64,000 nucleotides of DNA, from NCBI GenBank assembly GCA_023053545.1, contig JAKZAN010000004.1:5704001-5768000 (forward strand). The letters are read 5' to 3'. This document shows positions 61,548-64,000 of this stretch, in pieces; the first letter of the stretch is position 1; every line of letters starts with the position of its first letter. A program made the position numbers and the translations under genes. The notes below the pieces were generated by a model that ran no database searches, was not told the DNA's origin, and saw nothing but the letters and a program-made list of their open reading frames with translations. Origin of the DNA: Lepidurus packardi (lineage: Eukaryota; Arthropoda; Branchiopoda; Notostraca; Triopsidae).

Positions 61548-64000
61548 TTACGGAAAGAGATTTTCCAAGACACTTTCGTTTCGGATAGAATGCGGTAAAG
61601 TCACTTGTAATTTGGGACTGCGAAGCATAGCATTACGGATGCTCGTTTGAGCGTTGACGTTGCCCGACCAGCTCCTTTTTTAATAGACAAATAAAGAAAA
61701 GAAATTAAGTACCGAGTCGTTCCAAGGTAGTAAAATAGTACACATATAGTAAAACAGTAGGAGTCTGCAATAAGTCTCTCGTGCAGCTTAGCGTTCTATG
61801 CCACGATAGCATCGGGAACGCAGAAGCAATTTTAAAGTACGAAATTTACACGAAAAGTACACGAAATTTGCCATTCAATTTTATCCAAAGCAAAAAACAT
61901 CAAAATTGTGAACTTGGAAACGGTCGAGCCCTAGGTATTATTTTAGTGTAGTTGTACGAAAAATTTAGGCAAAGTGAGTAATTGGTTACAAAGTTATCCC
62001 GCTTGACAATTTATGCGCGATTATATAACCCCATGCGAAGCACTGCACGCCATCTCGTAGTAGCTTGGGTGTAACAAGCTACGCTATACAGGGAATTTTA
62101 GTTTTATGCACATTACCTGCGTGCAACGCCGTTGGATACGTCCCAGTTGAGCATGGATTCAGCTCGTACTGCTGCTTCATCACTGCCATCCAAGACCAAG
62201 CCAAATCCTCCGTTCATCACTTCGCCCCATCCCACACCTCCTCCATTATGCAACGCCACCCAAGTTGCTCCGCGAAATGCATCTCCAATGCAGTTTTGCA
62301 CTGCCATGTCTGTAAACAAAGAATGTTATCGCGGTTTAAAATCTTCCTTTCCCAAAAAGTTCCCCTATTTGGCTATTGGAAAATCGCTCGATTATTTGAA
62401 ATGGAGAAAACTTGTTCTATACCTGCCGTTAACGCGGATCCGTCGTAAATATTGGAAGTTTCACGGAATGGACTGTCCGTTCCACTAACATCATGGTGAT
62501 CACGACTCAGGACAATAGGTTTTCGCAATTTGCCATCCCGGAGAGCTTGATTGAAAGCCAAGGCTAAAGCCACACGTGCTCGTTGGTCAGCGTATAAAAT
62601 CCGGGCTTGAGACCCCACGACTAAACGATTTTTCCCGGCTTCGCGAATCCAATGAATGTTGTCCCTATACTGCAATTCCACATTGGTTTCCAAGGAATTC
62701 TCTTTTTGAATCTGTTCGAGGACTTCCAAGGTGATGGCGTCCGTTGTAGCTAAATCCTGTTCTAAACCGGACGTGCAGATCCAGCGAAAGGGTCCGAACC
62801 CCAATGAGAAAATATCCCTGAAAAAAGCGAGTGAAAATGTGAAAGAGGTTTCTCCTGGTTTTTCTCTTTTTTTTAATAAGAAATAGGAAAGGTTTTCTAT
62901 ACCCCATGATGTCTTGGACGTAGGATGGATATCGAAATCTTAATCCGTCTCCGTTCCCTGGCAGATCTACTGGAGCTCCAGCACGTCGAGCTTCCAAGAG
63001 GAATGCATTTCCATAATCCCAGAAAAAGAGTCCCTTTTCAGCTAAGAAATTGATGGCGAGCACTTGACGGCGAAGACTCTCTTGAACTAACGATTGAAAT
63101 TCGACTGGATCGGTGGCCAGCATCTGTAATAAGTTTTTGCAAAAAAAGACTGTATAGTACTAGTGTCCAAAAAACGGGTATACGGAAACTTCAGTGGTAT
63201 TCCTCTAGGATTCATTAAAGCTTGCTCATTTCGACCTGTTCTCTAAACCGAACGAACTAAGAGTAGTATCCGTCTTTATTCTAAAGTGGGTTCATTTGCT
63301 GTGTACCTGAGATCAGAGTAAAAACGGATTAAACTTTTTAAAAGGTTTAGGTTTGGTTTTAGACAGGCCTTCAAAATGGTTCAAATTGAGCAGTCTTTAA
63401 TTAATCCCACAGGTAAGGGTTAAGTTAGGATAATTGAAATTTCCCTACATCCGTTTCTTTCTACTTGATAGTATATATAGGTACCTTCTGAGCTTCATCA
63501 TACGTCAATTGGACCGGATAATAACCTCCCGAGTAAGGGTCATGGCAAGAGGTTTGATCCGAGCCCAAATCCACTAACAGTTCACCTGTTTTCTGGAATT
63601 CCTCCACGAGTCTTTCCCATATGGATACTACATTGCCATGAAACCCAATACTAGTCACCTAAAACAGAAATTACAGTAGCAAGTTATACTTTGCAGACTT
63701 GGATTTGAAAATAACTTACTTGTTTCTGTGCTCGAGCTTCGCGGATTCTTTGCATCAGCCAATCCAAGTCATCTGTCATTTCCAGAACCCAGCCTTGCAA
63801 CTGTCGTTTCTTTAAGGCCTCCAAACTTACCTAAGAGTAAAAAGAAAATTTTAATAAAACAAATGTTTTAGAAGGAAATTAGAGGAAGCGGAAGTATTTG
63901 GAGCACCTCTGCAATGACTCCTACGCAACCGCAAATAGTTGCAGCTTTGGCTTGCGCGCCACTCATGCCACCTAATCCCGCGCTCAGGAAAACTTTTCCG
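61548..64000 (-). CDS. UROC1: Urocanate hydratase, C-terminal part, 5' end outside window
   Basis: Seven exons join in phase: 64000-63907 (continues beyond the window), 63830-63720, 63658-63485, 63123-62903, 62817-62423, 62309-62117, 61674-61548. They give about 437 residues against roughly 676 in the human enzyme. Urocanase adds water to urocanate to make imidazolonepropionate, the second step of histidine breakdown, in the cytosol with tightly bound NAD. Signatures include SAGLGGMSGAQAKAA, DLGSDQTSCHDPYSGGY, FFWDYGNAFLLEA, RFRYPSYVQDIMG, LGFGPFRWICTSG, VLSRDHHDVSGTDSPFRET, GATWVALHNGGGVGWGEV and WDVSNGVARR. The last exon starts SWSGN where the human protein has CWSGN; its acceptor (TATTAAAAAAG) is weak but phase fits. 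MITE copy D lies in the last intron. Confidence 0.94.
61774..62096 (+). mobile_element. TTAA-type MITE, copy D
   Basis: This segment matches copy C and the inverse of copy B in order: GCTTAGCGTTCTATGCCACG, ATAGCATCGGGAACGCAGAA, TTATTTTAGTGTA, CTCGTAGTAGCTTGGGTGTA and an end near GCTATACAGGGAA. Ends and target site are eroded. It occupies most of the last urocanase intron, only 20 bases from the exon 62309-62117 donor. Confidence 0.65.

Noticed and set aside
1..64000. CRISPR arrays, rRNA or tRNA genes, bacterial operons
   Set aside because: No regular spacer-repeat array and no cloverleaf or rRNA segment was noticed; all recognised genes are eukaryotic with introns.

Overview
The window reads as nuclear DNA of an arthropod, most likely a small-genome crustacean of the Daphnia kind. 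The arthropod call rests on intron-rich genes with GT-AG introns (many of 60-150 bp), an ELKS/Bruchpilot active-zone gene, degenerate TTAGG arrays and many short inverted-repeat elements. The crustacean call is inference from gene content and intron size; no species-level marker was found. A 100-base run of N (13014-13113) marks a scaffold gap.

Layout. 1-11200 is a transposon-rich block. A Helentron-type rolling-circle element on the minus strand fills 2126-10276. It encodes zinc fingers, protease-like domains, HUH Rep, PIF1 helicase and a C-terminal endonuclease. Period-210 to period-218 tandem repeats lie on both sides, with a nested palindromic element inside a TTAGG array on the left. 12663-13013 is the broken 5' part of an RRP36-like ribosome-biogenesis gene that runs into the gap. 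13114-22555 is almost empty of genes.

22556-38824 (minus) is a 17-exon brp/ELKS gene. All exon phases join, giving about 2,539 residues, much longer than usual for the family. Divergent from it is MED20 (plus, 42024-47716, five exons, 206 residues), with a 4.6 kb second intron that holds repeats and a possible Hsp70-like relic. 47717-53246 is mostly noncoding but has two clean exon-like segments of an unrecognised gene near 51014-51267. 53247-55753 (minus) is a two-exon MFS sugar transporter of the Tret1/SLC2 type. 61548-64000 (minus) is the C-terminal part of urocanate hydratase, which runs off the right edge.

The host genes are unrelated in function: synapse scaffold, transcription co-activator, sugar uptake and histidine breakdown. 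They are linked by repeats. One TTAA-associated inverted-repeat family has four copies, two in brp introns, one between genes and one in a urocanase intron. A second family with a GTCCTTTTGTCGG core is found near 49.4 kb and in the transporter intron at 55.1 kb.
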